Below, piece after piece: positions 51,301-59,709 of a DNA stretch of 64,000 bases. A program made the translations under genes and the position numbers. The notes under the pieces are model-generated. The model was given only the letters and a program-made list of their open reading frames with translations, had not been told where the DNA came from and searched no databases. The stretch's first letter is position 1, and each line of letters opens with the position of its first letter. The DNA lies in the NCBI RefSeq assembly GCF_004118155.1, contig NZ_SAIQ01000001.1, positions 744,001 to 808,000 on the forward strand, written 5' to 3'. Origin of the DNA: Edaphocola flava (lineage in GTDB: Bacteria > Bacteroidota > Bacteroidia > Chitinophagales > Chitinophagaceae).

Positions 51301-53839
51301 GTGGTTTATAATAAATTACATTCTGGGTAAGTTCTACGGTATCTCCATCCATATAGGTAAGCAGGCCGGGAATATTTAGTCCTCCAGTGCCCTGCAAGGA
51401 GATATTGGTCCGGAAAGTCCTGCCGGTACTTACGGGCGTAGAGGTTCCTGTACCGGAATACGTACCTACTCCTGGCCGCCTGATCACTACCTGCGGTGCC
51501 TCTTTGGTCAGAAATGCATTACAGGCATTGGCGGAATTAGTATCTGAGTAATTAATAGAGCTGTTCACAAACAGGGATGGTATCCCCGCCACGTTAGTGG
51601 TGTGTACTACTAATTTGTACTTCAACTGTAATGTATCACCCCAGGTAATGCGGTTTATGGCCACCTGGTTCAGATCAATATTACCTGAAGCATCTGGTAG
51701 TCCATCCTGATTATTGTCCGGGGCGTCGAAAGTCGTACGCTGATGACCATAATTCAAAATAGACACCCCATCTGTACAGGCACTTGCACACTGGCTGTTC
51801 CATATCCAGGTTGCGGGGAATGTAGTTGCTCCCGATTCTATGGCAGGCTCAGTATTGGTTGTATCAATATCATAGATACGGGTCATGCGTACACGACGCT
51901 GGGCCAGGCCCGGACACTGGTTTACAAAGCCGATACTCAGCTGCCAGGCTCCGCGACGGTAACAGTTATACACATCTTTGGTACGAAAGTCCGGAACCGG
52001 GCAATTACTGCGTTTAAAATATATGGTGATTGTACTATCAATTGCTGTGTTATCCAAAACCATATCAGCATACCAGGGGTTATTACTCCAGGTACTCAGG
52101 CGACCGAATGTCCGGTTCAGCTTTCCATCCCATTTTACGCCACCATTGGTATAAATCCTGATCGCGAATGAGCTTTTATCTGTGTAGAACGGAAGGTCCA
52201 TAACATCCATACGCAATAAGGTACGTATGGTATCATTTTCAAAATAGGCACATTTACGGCCATCGGTATTTGTACTATCGATAAAAACACCTGGTGCATG
52301 GAACTCTGCCAGCAAATGGCCGCTCCCGCTTGTAGGGTTAAATTCTGAGCGCTGCACTGTATCCAGTCCATTATAGATTTTTTGGGGAAAGGCCATTGCA
52401 CAGCCCGTAAAGGTCCCTGACGGACAGCCTTGCCAGCTAATACGGTTGTCAGAAGCGCCACTCAATGCAGGACCGTAAATACCGCGCATACAGCCGCCAC
52501 AAAAGCTTTCGGAGAAGCAATGGTCAAATTCTGAGGAGGACACACGGGTGAGCGGTCCTGCCGTCCTTACCTCAAAGGTAACGACCACACTATCGCCAGG
52601 AGCCAGATCGCCCAGACTCAGCATGGCATTATTCCATTTATTTGAATTGGGAAAAGTCGTTAATGATTGCGCATAATCAGCTGGTGTACCGGTATTCCAG
52701 GCCCATGGTATACCGGTTAGGCGGCTCATCGGAGGACGATATAGGGTGCCCCCGTTTTTGGTTACCCAGATTGTTGCTGTATCGATATACTTCAGTCCGT
52801 AAACTGAGGGAATTATTGTCGTATTCACAGCGGTCACCTGCGAGTTATTCTTCACTAATTCCATATACTTATTGACACGGGTATATATCTGTCCAGGTGT
52901 ATCAGGATCGCCTAATGCATATAAAGTGCGGGTTAGTGCCGGTTGTAAGGGGCTACTGGCATTAATACTGGTAACTGTATTTGCGGTATTACTGCTTGGA
53001 TTGCTGCAATTAGATCCATAGCATCCCCAGGTAGCCGTGAGTGTCCCGTTGATCGGGCTGGTGCTTCCTACCGCCATAACAGTATCATGCAAAACCAGGC
53101 ATTCATTCTGATCCAGTTTGCCATCACCATTACCAATGGTTGCAAAATCGGCTGCAGTCAGTACTGTTCTGGCATTGTTTGTGCCCAGACCAGTGGCAAT
53201 ACCATTGCTAAATCCCTTGACTATAAGACTACTGTTGCTATACACGTCGGAAAACACTAGGCTATCCAATGCTCCGAAACCACCATTGCAAATTGTAATG
53301 TCACGAACAAAAGGTGTAAGGCAGTTCGCACTGATGGTACCGGTCTGCGCTGGTGTAATGGAAACTGAAGGGAACAGCATTCCATAGTTGGCCGTAACAA
53401 ATGGTGCAGTATACAGGCTACCCCAACTGGCGGTATAAGTATTTTTAATATTGGCTGCTATTGTTGATACAGCGCAGGAAGCCCGTACCTGGAAAGTAAT
53501 ATCTACAAATCCGCTGGCCGGTATCGAAGCCAGGTTAAAGGTTACAATATTAGCGGATACGGTGGTCCCGAAAGTAACGCCTGTACCTGATACAGAGCCC
53601 GATACATAATTGACACCTGGAGGCAGGGAGTCCCGTACGACTACTCCGGTAATGGGTGCGGCCGTAACATTACTCACCCGGAGTACAAAAGTACCTGGTG
53701 TCATCGCACAGGTGGTCAGATCCGGTAATTGCACCGAACTAATATTTAGGCTGGTGCTTTGCTGAGCTAAACCGAAAGTGCCCCGTACGAAGCATGTGAG
53801 CAGCAAAAACAAGAATTTAAGATAGTCGAGCTTTTTCAT
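48308..53839 (-). CDS. Giant secreted repeat protein with DUF11-like modules and T9SS type A sorting domain
   Basis: 1843 residues from the ATG at 53839 (MKKLDYLKFLFLLLTCFVRG), the start of a signal peptide; 13 codons upstream are ignored. The N-terminus has a DUF11/conserved-repeat-like module (VRDSLPPGVNYVSGSVSG), and similar modules recur along the protein (for example VSFELPNGMSMIPGRTQL and VKVKLPAAYNFVSYSSA). Many paired Cys suggest disulfide-stabilised beta-sandwiches. Near the C-terminus is a fibronectin-like segment (VVRWTAQDEAGGNMKYRIEL), then a type A T9SS tail with VYPNPYGTEHN, VQISVLDAIGKQ and LASGMYTLQV. Probably a surface or released adhesin; no enzymatic motif is seen. Confidence 0.87.
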   Translation of the reverse strand: MKKLDYLKFLFLLLTCFVRGTFGLAQQSTSLNISSVQLPDLTTCAMTPGTFVLRVSNVTAAPITGVVVRDSLPPGVNYVSGSVSGTGVTFGTTVSANIVTFNLASIPASGFVDITFQVRASCAVSTIAANIKNTYTASWGSLYTAPFVTANYGMLFPSVSITPAQTGTISANCLTPFVRDITICNGGFGALDSLVFSDVYSNSSLIVKGFSNGIATGLGTNNARTVLTAADFATIGNGDGKLDQNECLVLHDTVMAVGSTSPINGTLTATWGCYGSNCSNPSSNTANTVTSINASSPLQPALTRTLYALGDPDTPGQIYTRVNKYMELVKNNSQVTAVNTTIIPSVYGLKYIDTATIWVTKNGGTLYRPPMSRLTGIPWAWNTGTPADYAQSLTTFPNSNKWNNAMLSLGDLAPGDSVVVTFEVRTAGPLTRVSSSEFDHCFSESFCGGCMRGIYGPALSGASDNRISWQGCPSGTFTGCAMAFPQKIYNGLDTVQRSEFNPTSGSGHLLAEFHAPGVFIDSTNTDGRKCAYFENDTIRTLLRMDVMDLPFYTDKSSFAIRIYTNGGVKWDGKLNRTFGRLSTWSNNPWYADMVLDNTAIDSTITIYFKRSNCPVPDFRTKDVYNCYRRGAWQLSIGFVNQCPGLAQRRVRMTRIYDIDTTNTEPAIESGATTFPATWIWNSQCASACTDGVSILNYGHQRTTFDAPDNNQDGLPDASGNIDLNQVAINRITWGDTLQLKYKLVVHTTNVAGIPSLFVNSSINYSDTNSANACNAFLTKEAPQVVIRRPGVGTYSGTGTSTPVSTGRTFRTNISLQGTGGLNIPGLLTYMDGDTVELTQNVIYYKPHFGWGDMVWSFQHIPGISQTVNPTTTQLLKCDSVVCDFHTIDMNRSFSTTRLAGPATCSDSVAVRYILSSQIQASSCGTNWFPYESRNVYAPTLLKINIPASSNFTPTAVRLTWVRIIKGSPQCVSSINNQLLPASAYTFVNDTLIVDLKQIPANYGFNYRQINLYSAFNVDVTTKYTNPSTTCTRDHTQPSTTFPVVWNFEHMRPMLDTLNLNANTVTGTGTTLFWPGVNNCQPVLYAGSTANVTSNKAIIPVRYTVNNSQAFGTIDNNWMYIPNTSGIIVDSVKIKSTGDIVPMSAPGSYIFQLGNLGANGTTKDYDIYTHIVQCAGSLNLDIYADRTPCMGYPTSWANYNCKANANKSTYTLNTFAGELQMSDSLFTTTKDICNDDTVQFYIVNSQTQDANAVKVSFELPNGMSMIPGRTQLQYGNGAFVNTTDPVLSAGVYSWTMPATDTLRKISMTPANKMKLRVAITTSCGYTSGSMIHSRVAGNVACGPVTSLFNTDPPPLNIVGAPSLSYLTNPKMSVTQISDCGSGSNGVMRIVLPISGGATLSGDSVKVKLPAAYNFVSYSSATTGSHNAPATNPAVSTDGTGKQTIGWQYAAGIPAGDSIVFYMQYTESAGVNHCTIDSERVATINTYIGGNLWCARDNMMCVISTINGADTSTPLITLRPSLSADIDTIRFNTGCTPQGTNCNPHSKLKMSGMLTNSGTADVASGTSVIMEVFMDMDNSGSINAGDKQYASLNYTGGLAAGQSISIDYYDTMQANCAACVSKNVLLRFANNPSQPVGQSQCLCDTVSTSTIQNSEILPLPLSITWFEAAQQACNTAVVRWTAQDEAGGNMKYRIELGENGKTYNTVATVKGQNLRLASYEQLIDLPYKDNYIRIAQVEDGGIYYSKTTRLANTCDHSNNNIEVYPNPYGTEHNTLYVKLNESQSGKVQISVLDAIGKQHMSMHIEAIKGVKEYELNGFGALASGMYTLQVKHADGIIEYVKVIKD

Positions 53840-54397
53840 TTTTTTAATTTTGATATACAATAAGTCAGTGTATGGCAATAGTTTATACTGAATAATTGCA
53901 AAATTATTTTAAATAAAAGCCAGCTCATAAGCCTGAGCACTAGATTAAGTACTGTTTTTATGGCGATCTCAATTATTTAATACGTGTCAAATAAGTTGAA
54001 TTTCAGGCAGAAATAAAGCATAAAAAAATACAACAAATACTAAATCAATATGTTATCTAAACATATTAGCTACTCGAGTGAAAATAGCACCCCATACTTT
54101 TGTTTGGTATTGCCGATATTGGCATATCGCGGGGTTGGGCCATAAAACATAGAATGTCAGAGACTTGGCATGACCTTATGCCAAAATCATTCAGCCTGCC
54201 CTGAAATAAGGATATTATTCTTTGGATCCAGTCTCCGGCTTTCAATTCCGATGCAGGATAAAAATAAATCTACTCTTCTCTATAATTTATACAGACTTGT
54301 TTTCGTTATTTATTTAACACAATTGTGAATAATTAATTAGAGTCAGAAGGCCTATTGGTTCTAATTTCTTTTTTTAACCTTTAAAGTTAATTTGATT
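53840..54397. other. 558-base gap with short inverted repeats, no gene seen
   Basis: Divergent spacer between the giant cargo gene and the small secreted protein gene. It has a hairpin CGATAT(TGGC)ATATCG at 54114-54129 and an inverted repeat TTGGCAT/ATGCCAA (54165-54171, 54178-54184); TTGGCAT also occurs at 54119-54125. The last 150 bases are very A/T-rich. No clear promoter match was found. Confidence 0.5.
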
Positions 54398-54700
54398 ATG
54401 AAAAAATTCTTTTTTGCAATTACTTTAAGTTTGTTTGCAGCCTTTACTGCAGATGCAGCGGTTACCCCGGTTGGTAGCGGAACAATACCATGTGCATATA
54501 CCGCTTCTGTAAGACATTATACGTATAACCCTACTACAGGTGTTACCACATATTATGGCCCATACTATTATTTTAATTCTCTAACAGATGCGTTTACGTA
54601 TATATTAGAACAATACCCACCTGTGCCTTACGAAAGGAATAGTGGTGCTAATATAGCGTGTTATACAGAAGGTCCGGTAATAGGTCCTCCTGGTCCCTAA
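54398..54700 (+). CDS. Small secreted Tyr/Pro-rich orphan protein
   Basis: 100 residues from the ATG at 54398, with a clear signal peptide (MKKFFFAITLSLFAAFTADA). The mature part of about 80 residues is rich in Tyr, Thr and Pro (YTYNPTTGVTTYYGPYYYF), has two Cys that could form a disulfide, and ends GPVIGPPGP. I recognise no family. It has a long upstream leader region and its own terminator, so it is probably a separate transcript. Reality as a gene is supported by the signal peptide, the terminator and the lack of any better frame. Confidence 0.65.
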   Translation: MKKFFFAITLSLFAAFTADAAVTPVGSGTIPCAYTASVRHYTYNPTTGVTTYYGPYYYFNSLTDAFTYILEQYPPVPYERNSGANIACYTEGPVIGPPGP

Positions 54701-54729
54701 ATGATGCGTAAGTATATATTCCATTATAT

Positions 54730-54762
54730 GATTAAGCCTACCCATTTTGGGTAGGCTTAATC
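54730..54762 (+). terminator. Terminator of the small secreted protein gene
   Basis: Fourteen-base perfect arms (54730-54743, 54749-54762) with a 5-base loop, 29 bases after the stop. Confidence 0.8.
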
Positions 54763-54870
54763 TATTTACAGCATTTATTTGTGCTTATTATTTTGCTCTA
54801 TTTTATCCCGGGCATATACATTAATAAAAGAGATATTCAGAGAGGTAAAATCGGCTGTAATGCGCAAAGA

Positions 54871-54904
54871 AAAAGGGAAACAGCGCGATTGCTATTTCCC
54901 TTTT
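54871..54904 (-). terminator. Terminator of the tRNA-Arg gene
   Basis: Ten-base arms (54871-54880, 54895-54904) plus an inner AGC/GCT pair, followed on the minus strand by a T run; it begins one base after the tRNA 3' end. Confidence 0.75.
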
Positions 54905-54905
54905 G

Positions 54906-54979
54906 TGACCTCGTTAGGATTCAAACCTAAAACCTTCTGAGCCGTAATCAGATGCGCTATTCAGTTGCGCCACGAGGCC
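54906..54979 (-). tRNA. tRNA-Arg(ACG)
   Basis: Seventy-four bases on the minus strand fold as a cloverleaf: acceptor GGCCTCG pairs with CGAGGTC (one G-T pair), anticodon stem TCTGA/TCAGA closes the 7-base loop TTACGGC with anticodon ACG, and the T-loop TTTGAATCC is normal. The ACG anticodon decodes CGN arginine codons after A34 modification. The 3' CCA is not encoded. Confidence 0.93.
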
Positions 54980-55045
54980 ATTCCCTTGATTGGAGTGCAA
55001 AGATAGGAAGTTGTTTTTTTTCTACCAAATTTTTTTAAAAAAAAT

Positions 55046-55075
55046 TAAAGGCCGGGTGTAAAAACCCGGCCTTTA
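55046..55075 (-). terminator. Terminator of the 55103-56494 lipoprotein gene
   Basis: Twelve-base perfect arms (55046-55057, 55064-55075) with a 6-base loop, followed on the minus strand by T-rich sequence. Confidence 0.83.
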
Positions 55076-55102
55076 TTATTCTGAAGCTTAACGCTTTGGA
55101 TA

Positions 55103-56494
55103 TTAATATTTAGTTGTCTCAGCAGCCCAGTTTGTCCATCCTGCAGTCCAATCGGTAGTACCGTCAAATGCACCGATATAAGCAACTTGCTGGAAGCCTG
55201 TCAGACCTGCGAAGCTTGCACCTGTAGCTGCCATAGAACCACTTTTCAGCAGGAAGCTAGGTGTACCGGTTGTTGCAGATACAGCTGGTGAATATTTGTA
55301 TGCATCAGCTAACATAACTGTATCGCCGTTTGCATAGCTTTTGTTGTTGTTGGCATCAAACCATGTGGCAACATCGAAAGAAGAAGAAGATGCTTTCTTA
55401 GGAGTTGTACAACCAGCGATGATGTTGTTTTTGAACATTAATGTACCTGCAATAGCATTACCTGAAGTAGCCGTACCTTTTGTATCATCGATGTATACAC
55501 CTACAGGGAAACCTAATAACATAGAGTTTACCAGAGACATAGATGAGTTACGACGGATCTGCGCACCATTCTGGAAGTTAGCATTGATACCGCTCAGAGA
55601 AGTTCCTTTACCAGGTCCAACGATGGTCATGTTAGAGAAGATCGCTTTGGTCTGAGGCGTCTGAGTAGAACCGTTACCATCGTTATCTGATTCGAAACCG
55701 TTAGAACCACTTACGTCCGCTACGTTTTTAGCACGTTGTGCCACACCGAACTGAACCTGACCAGAGAAACCGAAATCTGTATCGAAATCATCATCCCATG
55801 AATAAGTAGCTACTAAGTGATCACAGTTTACAGTACCACCGAACCATTCGAAGGCATCATCACCAGAACGGTAAACCTGTACATAGCTGATAGTAGTACC
55901 GTTACCAACACCACCCATAGTCAGACCGTTGATTTCGTTATCCGGAGAATATGCGATACCAGCGAACTCAATTCTTACATATTTTAATACACCAGAGTTA
56001 TCGTTAGCAGCTGTACCACCATACTCATTGTATTTAGCTTCCTGACCAGCAACTGTAGGAACCAGACCACCTTCGATGCGCGCTGTACCACCACTTGGGT
56101 TGATAGGCGCTTTACCTAATACGATGATACCACCCCAGTCACCTTCACGACGAGAACCCGCAGCTTCTTCTGAAGTAAATACGATAGGTTTATCTTTAGT
56201 ACCTTCTGCCATAATTTTACCACCACGGGTAATGATCAGGGTACCTTTAGTTTGTTTATCGCCCATGATGATCGCACCTGGCTCAACAGTCAGGGTTACA
56301 CCATCCATTACATACACAAAACCTTCGATGGTATACTTAACACCCGCTTTCAGGGTTTTGTTAGCAGTAATATCACCTTTCAGCACGTTACTCTCCGGAG
56401 TCGGATCTACAGTAGTTTTATCTTTACAAGATGTCAAAGATGTTGCAGCAAACAGTGAGCCGGCAACGGTTGCGAGTAATAAACCCTTTTTCAT
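55103..56494 (-). CDS. Predicted outer-surface lipoprotein with beta-helix-like repeats
   Basis: 463 residues. The signal ends in a lipobox (TSLTSC, Cys about 23), then CKDKTTVDPTPESNVLKGDI. The body is built of short beta strands with Gly/Asn turns (GVTLTVEPGAIIMGDKQTKG, VFTSEEAAGSRREGDWGG, NGLTMGGVGNGTTISYVQVY) typical of right-handed parallel beta-helices. It has conserved motifs SGDDAFEWFGGTVN and WDDDFDTDFGFSG. Relatives are common in Bacteroidota and are often near TonB-dependent receptors; here none is adjacent, though one lies at 18307-21081. Function is unknown; binding of a surface ligand or glycan is a guess. Confidence 0.8.
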   Translation of the reverse strand: MKKGLLLATVAGSLFAATSLTSCKDKTTVDPTPESNVLKGDITANKTLKAGVKYTIEGFVYVMDGVTLTVEPGAIIMGDKQTKGTLIITRGGKIMAEGTKDKPIVFTSEEAAGSRREGDWGGIIVLGKAPINPSGGTARIEGGLVPTVAGQEAKYNEYGGTAANDNSGVLKYVRIEFAGIAYSPDNEINGLTMGGVGNGTTISYVQVYRSGDDAFEWFGGTVNCDHLVATYSWDDDFDTDFGFSGQVQFGVAQRAKNVADVSGSNGFESDNDGNGSTQTPQTKAIFSNMTIVGPGKGTSLSGINANFQNGAQIRRNSSMSLVNSMLLGFPVGVYIDDTKGTATSGNAIAGTLMFKNNIIAGCTTPKKASSSSFDVATWFDANNNKSYANGDTVMLADAYKYSPAVSATTGTPSFLLKSGSMAATGASFAGLTGFQQVAYIGAFDGTTDWTAGWTNWAAETTKY

Positions 56495-56532
56495 AATCGC
56501 TTGATTAAATTTGTTTTTTATAAACTTTGGGG

Positions 56533-56540
56533 CAAAAGTA
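56533..56540 (-). promoter_or_regulatory. Candidate -7 promoter element of the 55103-56494 gene
   Basis: TACTTTTG on the minus strand, 39 bases before the ATG, fits TAnnTTTG. A TTG lies 15 bases further upstream (56556-56558), slightly close. Confidence 0.5.
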
Positions 56541-56624
56541 CCCTACCAGTATAACCAAATTGTTATCCCACTATTACGCTTATATTATCGCATTATTACC
56601 GAATTGTTACCAGCAGTCTGGACC

Positions 56625-56678
56625 ACGCTATAAAAGGATAAGGAGCCGCAGTTGCGGCTCCTTATCCTTTTATAGCGT
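56625..56678 (-). terminator. Long perfect hairpin terminator of the mutY-ssb-gldE operon
   Basis: Twenty-six-base perfect arms (56625-56650, 56653-56678) around a 2-base centre, 8 bases after the gldE stop. Confidence 0.87.
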
Positions 56679-56685
56679 AATCTAT

Positions 56686-57987
56686 TTAATCCATTATATA
56701 TTCGACTTTGACCTTCTCAATACGCAGCTTATCTACTGCCAGTATAGTAAAGTCATAGTCTTCGAAACTGATCTGTTCATTGATCGTAGGAAACTTACCG
56801 GCAATCTCGAGCACAAGGCCGGCCAGAGAATCGCTCTCTCCTCGTATTTCGGCAAAGGTGCTGAGCGGTATACCCATTATACGACACATATCATTAATGA
56901 GCATTCGCCCTTCAAATATATATGCGGTGTCGCTTATCTTTTTAAAGTTATGTTCATCTTCATCAAACTCATCCTTAATATCACCGATGATCTCTTCCAT
57001 AATATCCTCTAGGGTAATGATACCGGCTGTGCCACCAAACTCATCTACAACCACTGCAAAGTGTACCCTGTTATCTCTGAAATCATTCAGCAGATCATCA
57101 ATCAGTTTATGCTGATGTACATAATATGCCGGGCGTATAAGGGTGTGCCAGTCAAAGTCATCTAAACCTATATAAGGCAGAAAATCTTTAGTAAATACCA
57201 TACCCACAACCTCATCTATATTAGTACGGTATACGGGTAAACGGGAATATCCTGCATCCAGCAGCTTCTCTCTTACTTTGGTAATGTTCCAGCTCTCACG
57301 GATAGCCACTACATCAAGGCGGGGCTGCATAATCTGTTTTACACTGATGCTGCCGAACTTTAGTACGCCTTTAAAAATCTCCACTTCTTCTTTCGAAGCT
57401 GCATGACCCAGACTGGCTTCTATAGCATCTTCCAGCTCCTTGAGGTTATCGATCTCTTCCAGTTTGCGGTTGCGTTTCTGATCGCGGTATTCATCAGAGT
57501 CCACCAGTACCTGACCTATTCCTTTAAAGGTAAGAAACAGCACATTCACAATTGGTGCGGAGAATCCTGCCATGCGTATATTATTCTGACGGGAATAAAC
57601 CTTCGGTAATACTTCTACAAAAAGTAATAACAGGAACATGGAGGCCAGTAATACAATGCCGAGTATAACTACTAAATGAGCCTCTTTGGGTAACAGTAAA
57701 CGGGCCATGTGATTCATCAGGAAGATGATCAGTATTGCCAGGGTTATTTTGGATACTCTTAAAGTAGACAGCAATAGTTCAGGATCTTCCAGGAGGGTAA
57801 TGATCATGCGGGAGTTCTGATCCTCTTTTGTTTTCAGGTAATTGATATCCTTCAGTTTAAGACTGAAGAAACCTACCTCTGCTCCTGCAGCAACAGATGC
57901 AAGAAAGAGTATACCCAGTACAAGGATACATAATGTGGTAATTGTTGTTGGCGATACCGCCAATGCCGCCTGTAAAATCACAACCAT
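56686..57987 (-). CDS. gldE: Gliding motility-associated protein GldE (CNNM/CorC-like, CBS domains)
   Basis: 433 residues from the ATG at 57987; an in-frame TTG at 58035 would add 16. The N-terminal CNNM membrane domain has about four helices (about 10-190, GAEVGFFSLKLKDINYLK, FVEVLPKVYSRQN). Two CBS domains follow (IMQPRLDVVAI, FAVVVDEFGGTAGIITLEDI), and a C-terminal CorC/HlyC transporter-associated domain ends it. The gene order mutY-ssb-gldE is conserved in Bacteroidota and supports the name over a generic hemolysin homologue. GldE is thought to help assemble the gliding/T9SS machinery, perhaps with GldD, which is not adjacent here. Confidence 0.88.
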   Translation of the reverse strand: MVVILQAALAVSPTTITTLCILVLGILFLASVAAGAEVGFFSLKLKDINYLKTKEDQNSRMIITLLEDPELLLSTLRVSKITLAILIIFLMNHMARLLLPKEAHLVVILGIVLLASMFLLLLFVEVLPKVYSRQNNIRMAGFSAPIVNVLFLTFKGIGQVLVDSDEYRDQKRNRKLEEIDNLKELEDAIEASLGHAASKEEVEIFKGVLKFGSISVKQIMQPRLDVVAIRESWNITKVREKLLDAGYSRLPVYRTNIDEVVGMVFTKDFLPYIGLDDFDWHTLIRPAYYVHQHKLIDDLLNDFRDNRVHFAVVVDEFGGTAGIITLEDIMEEIIGDIKDEFDEDEHNFKKISDTAYIFEGRMLINDMCRIMGIPLSTFAEIRGESDSLAGLVLEIAGKFPTINEQISFEDYDFTILAVDKLRIEKVKVEYIMD

Positions 57988-58088
57988 AATCTCTGAATAT
58001 CTGTCAATAAAACGTCCTATCGCTAAAATAATCAAAACGCATGGTTTTGATTATTCAGTATTGCTCTGCCACTGCAGAAAATTTAATC

Positions 58089-58520
58089 TTAAAAAGGCAA
58101 TATGTCATCCAGTTCCGGATCATTTCCCGGGTTCAGGAAAGTGTTATCAATATTGTCCGGTTTGCCCGATCCCTGGTGGTCACTTTCTTTACGCTTATCC
58201 AGCATGACCAGGTTTTCGGCTATAATCTCTGTCTGAAATCTCTTGTTCTTATCTTTATCTTCCCAGCTGCGGGTTCTCAGTCTTCCTTCTATATATACGA
58301 GGCTGCCTTTATGTAAGTACTTACCCGCCAGTTCTGCCAACCCTCTCCATAAAACAATTGTATGCCATTCTGTTTCTGATACCACATTTCCGTTTTTCTC
58401 CTTCCTCATCTCAGTAGTCGCCAATGGAAATTTTGCTACGGGAATTTCTCCCTCTATATACTGCAGATCCGGTTCCTTACCCAAATTTCCAATTAGTACT
58501 ACTTTATTCACGCCTCTCAT
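58089..58520 (-). CDS. ssb: Single-stranded DNA-binding protein
   Basis: 143 residues. The OB-fold begins MRGVNKVVLIGNLGKEPDL and contains EWHTIVLWRGLAELAGKYL, GSLVYIEGRLRTRSW and TEIIAENLVML. A short disordered linker leads to the acidic tip DPELDDILPF, which binds partner proteins in the replication and repair machinery. Length is slightly below the usual 150-180 because the linker is short. It lies between mutY (36 bases upstream) and gldE, with no terminator between them. Confidence 0.95.
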   Translation of the reverse strand: MRGVNKVVLIGNLGKEPDLQYIEGEIPVAKFPLATTEMRKEKNGNVVSETEWHTIVLWRGLAELAGKYLHKGSLVYIEGRLRTRSWEDKDKNKRFQTEIIAENLVMLDKRKESDHQGSGKPDNIDNTFLNPGNDPELDDILPF

Positions 58521-58556
58521 ACGATATAAATTTTACTGTTAAAAATATGGCTTTTT

Positions 58557-59618
58557 CTAATTTAATAAATAAAAATAAGGTTTTTCTTCCAAAAACGAAA
58601 CTATTGTTTTGGGGAAGGAATAATTATTCAACTCCGTATAAGGGACCCACATTCCATCGGCTGTGAAGTAATCTGGAATAGCATTCAGGTGAACTATAGA
58701 GAACGTACTGTGTATCAGTTGATGGGTTAACCGCTGCCTGGTCTGCAGTACTTGTTCCTGCTTGCTGCTGATATATTGTGTATCATTCAAAAGACGGCAC
58801 AGCTGCTCCGGCATGCTATCTTCTACCAGGAAAAACTCATACAGGCTCTGCCATACATCTCTGGCCGTTCGTTGCTGCACATATACCTTATCTGCGCAAA
58901 CCAGCACCCAATAATTGAGCCAGCGTTCTTTCACCTTTATCTTTTGCAGCTTAACCGGCAGCTCAGCCACCGTGCCCTGATTGTATGCTTTGCACTGTGC
59001 AGACAGACAACATTCAGCACACAAGGGCTGTTTCGGTTTACATACCACTGCTCCGAAATCCATTATCGCCTGGTTGTAAGCCGCAGGATGCTGTGCATCA
59101 AATACGGCATCTGCCAGTTCTGTAAATATCTTTTTCCCTTCAGGAGTATTGACGGGTGTGGGTTCTGCAAAATAGCGCGACAGTACGCGGTACACATTCC
59201 CATCTATGACAGGATAAGGCAAGCCATATGCAAAGGAGGCTATGGCTGCAGCTGTATAGGCCCCTACTCCTTTGAGGGCAATAATATCGTCATACTGATC
59301 CGGGAAACGCCCCTTGTAGCGTTCTGCAATTTCCCTCGCGGTATGCAACAGATTGCGGCAGCGGGCATAATAACCCAACCCCTGCCATAGGCGGAACACT
59401 TCGTCTTCCGGCGCATTCGCCAGATCGGTTACGGTCGGATATTGTGTGATAAAACGCAGGTAATAAGGTAATCCCTGCTCTGCACGGGTTTGCTGCAATA
59501 TAATTTCAGAGAGCCATATTTTATACGGATCTTTTTCCTCTTTCCAGGGCAGACTTCTATCATTAGACTCGGTATGCCAGCGCAACAGGGCTTTGGCAAA
59601 AGCAGAAACAGTTTTCAT
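58557..59618 (-). CDS. mutY: A/G-specific adenine DNA glycosylase
   Basis: 353-residue base-excision enzyme that removes adenine opposite 8-oxoguanine. The HhH-GPD core has LPWKEEKDPYKIWLSEIILQ (catalytic Glu in LSEIILQQT), the hairpin LKGVGAYTAAAIASFAYG and the catalytic Asp in VIDGNVYRVLSRYF. The [4Fe-4S] cluster cysteines follow the C-x6-C-x2-C-x5-C spacing (CKPKQPLCAECCLSAQC). The C-terminal NUDIX-like domain that reads 8-oxoG is present (about 235-350). It leads the operon with ssb and gldE. Confidence 0.95.
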   Translation of the reverse strand: MKTVSAFAKALLRWHTESNDRSLPWKEEKDPYKIWLSEIILQQTRAEQGLPYYLRFITQYPTVTDLANAPEDEVFRLWQGLGYYARCRNLLHTAREIAERYKGRFPDQYDDIIALKGVGAYTAAAIASFAYGLPYPVIDGNVYRVLSRYFAEPTPVNTPEGKKIFTELADAVFDAQHPAAYNQAIMDFGAVVCKPKQPLCAECCLSAQCKAYNQGTVAELPVKLQKIKVKERWLNYWVLVCADKVYVQQRTARDVWQSLYEFFLVEDSMPEQLCRLLNDTQYISSKQEQVLQTRQRLTHQLIHSTFSIVHLNAIPDYFTADGMWVPYTELNNYSFPKTIVSFLEEKPYFYLLN

Positions 59619-59634
59619 TCTTATGGGTAAAATA

Positions 59635-59642
59635 CAAAAATA
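59635..59642 (-). promoter_or_regulatory. Candidate -7 promoter element of mutY
   Basis: TATTTTTG on the minus strand, 17 bases before the mutY ATG, overlapping the edge of the upstream gene's terminator. Confidence 0.4.
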
Positions 59643-59674
59643 ATGGCTGCCTGAAATATACAGGCAGCCATTAT
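59640..59674 (-). terminator. Terminator of the GEVED-repeat gene
   Basis: Fourteen-base perfect arms (59640-59653, 59661-59674) and a 7-base loop, 36 bases after the stop codon on the minus strand. Confidence 0.82.
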
Positions 59675-59709
59675 TCTGTTAAGGCAAATATAGTTTAAAT
59701 GATCGGATA

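Noticed and set aside
54108..54184. TTGGCAT boxes as a firm operator
   Set aside because: The boxes are short and unevenly spaced; recorded only as part of the intergenic description.
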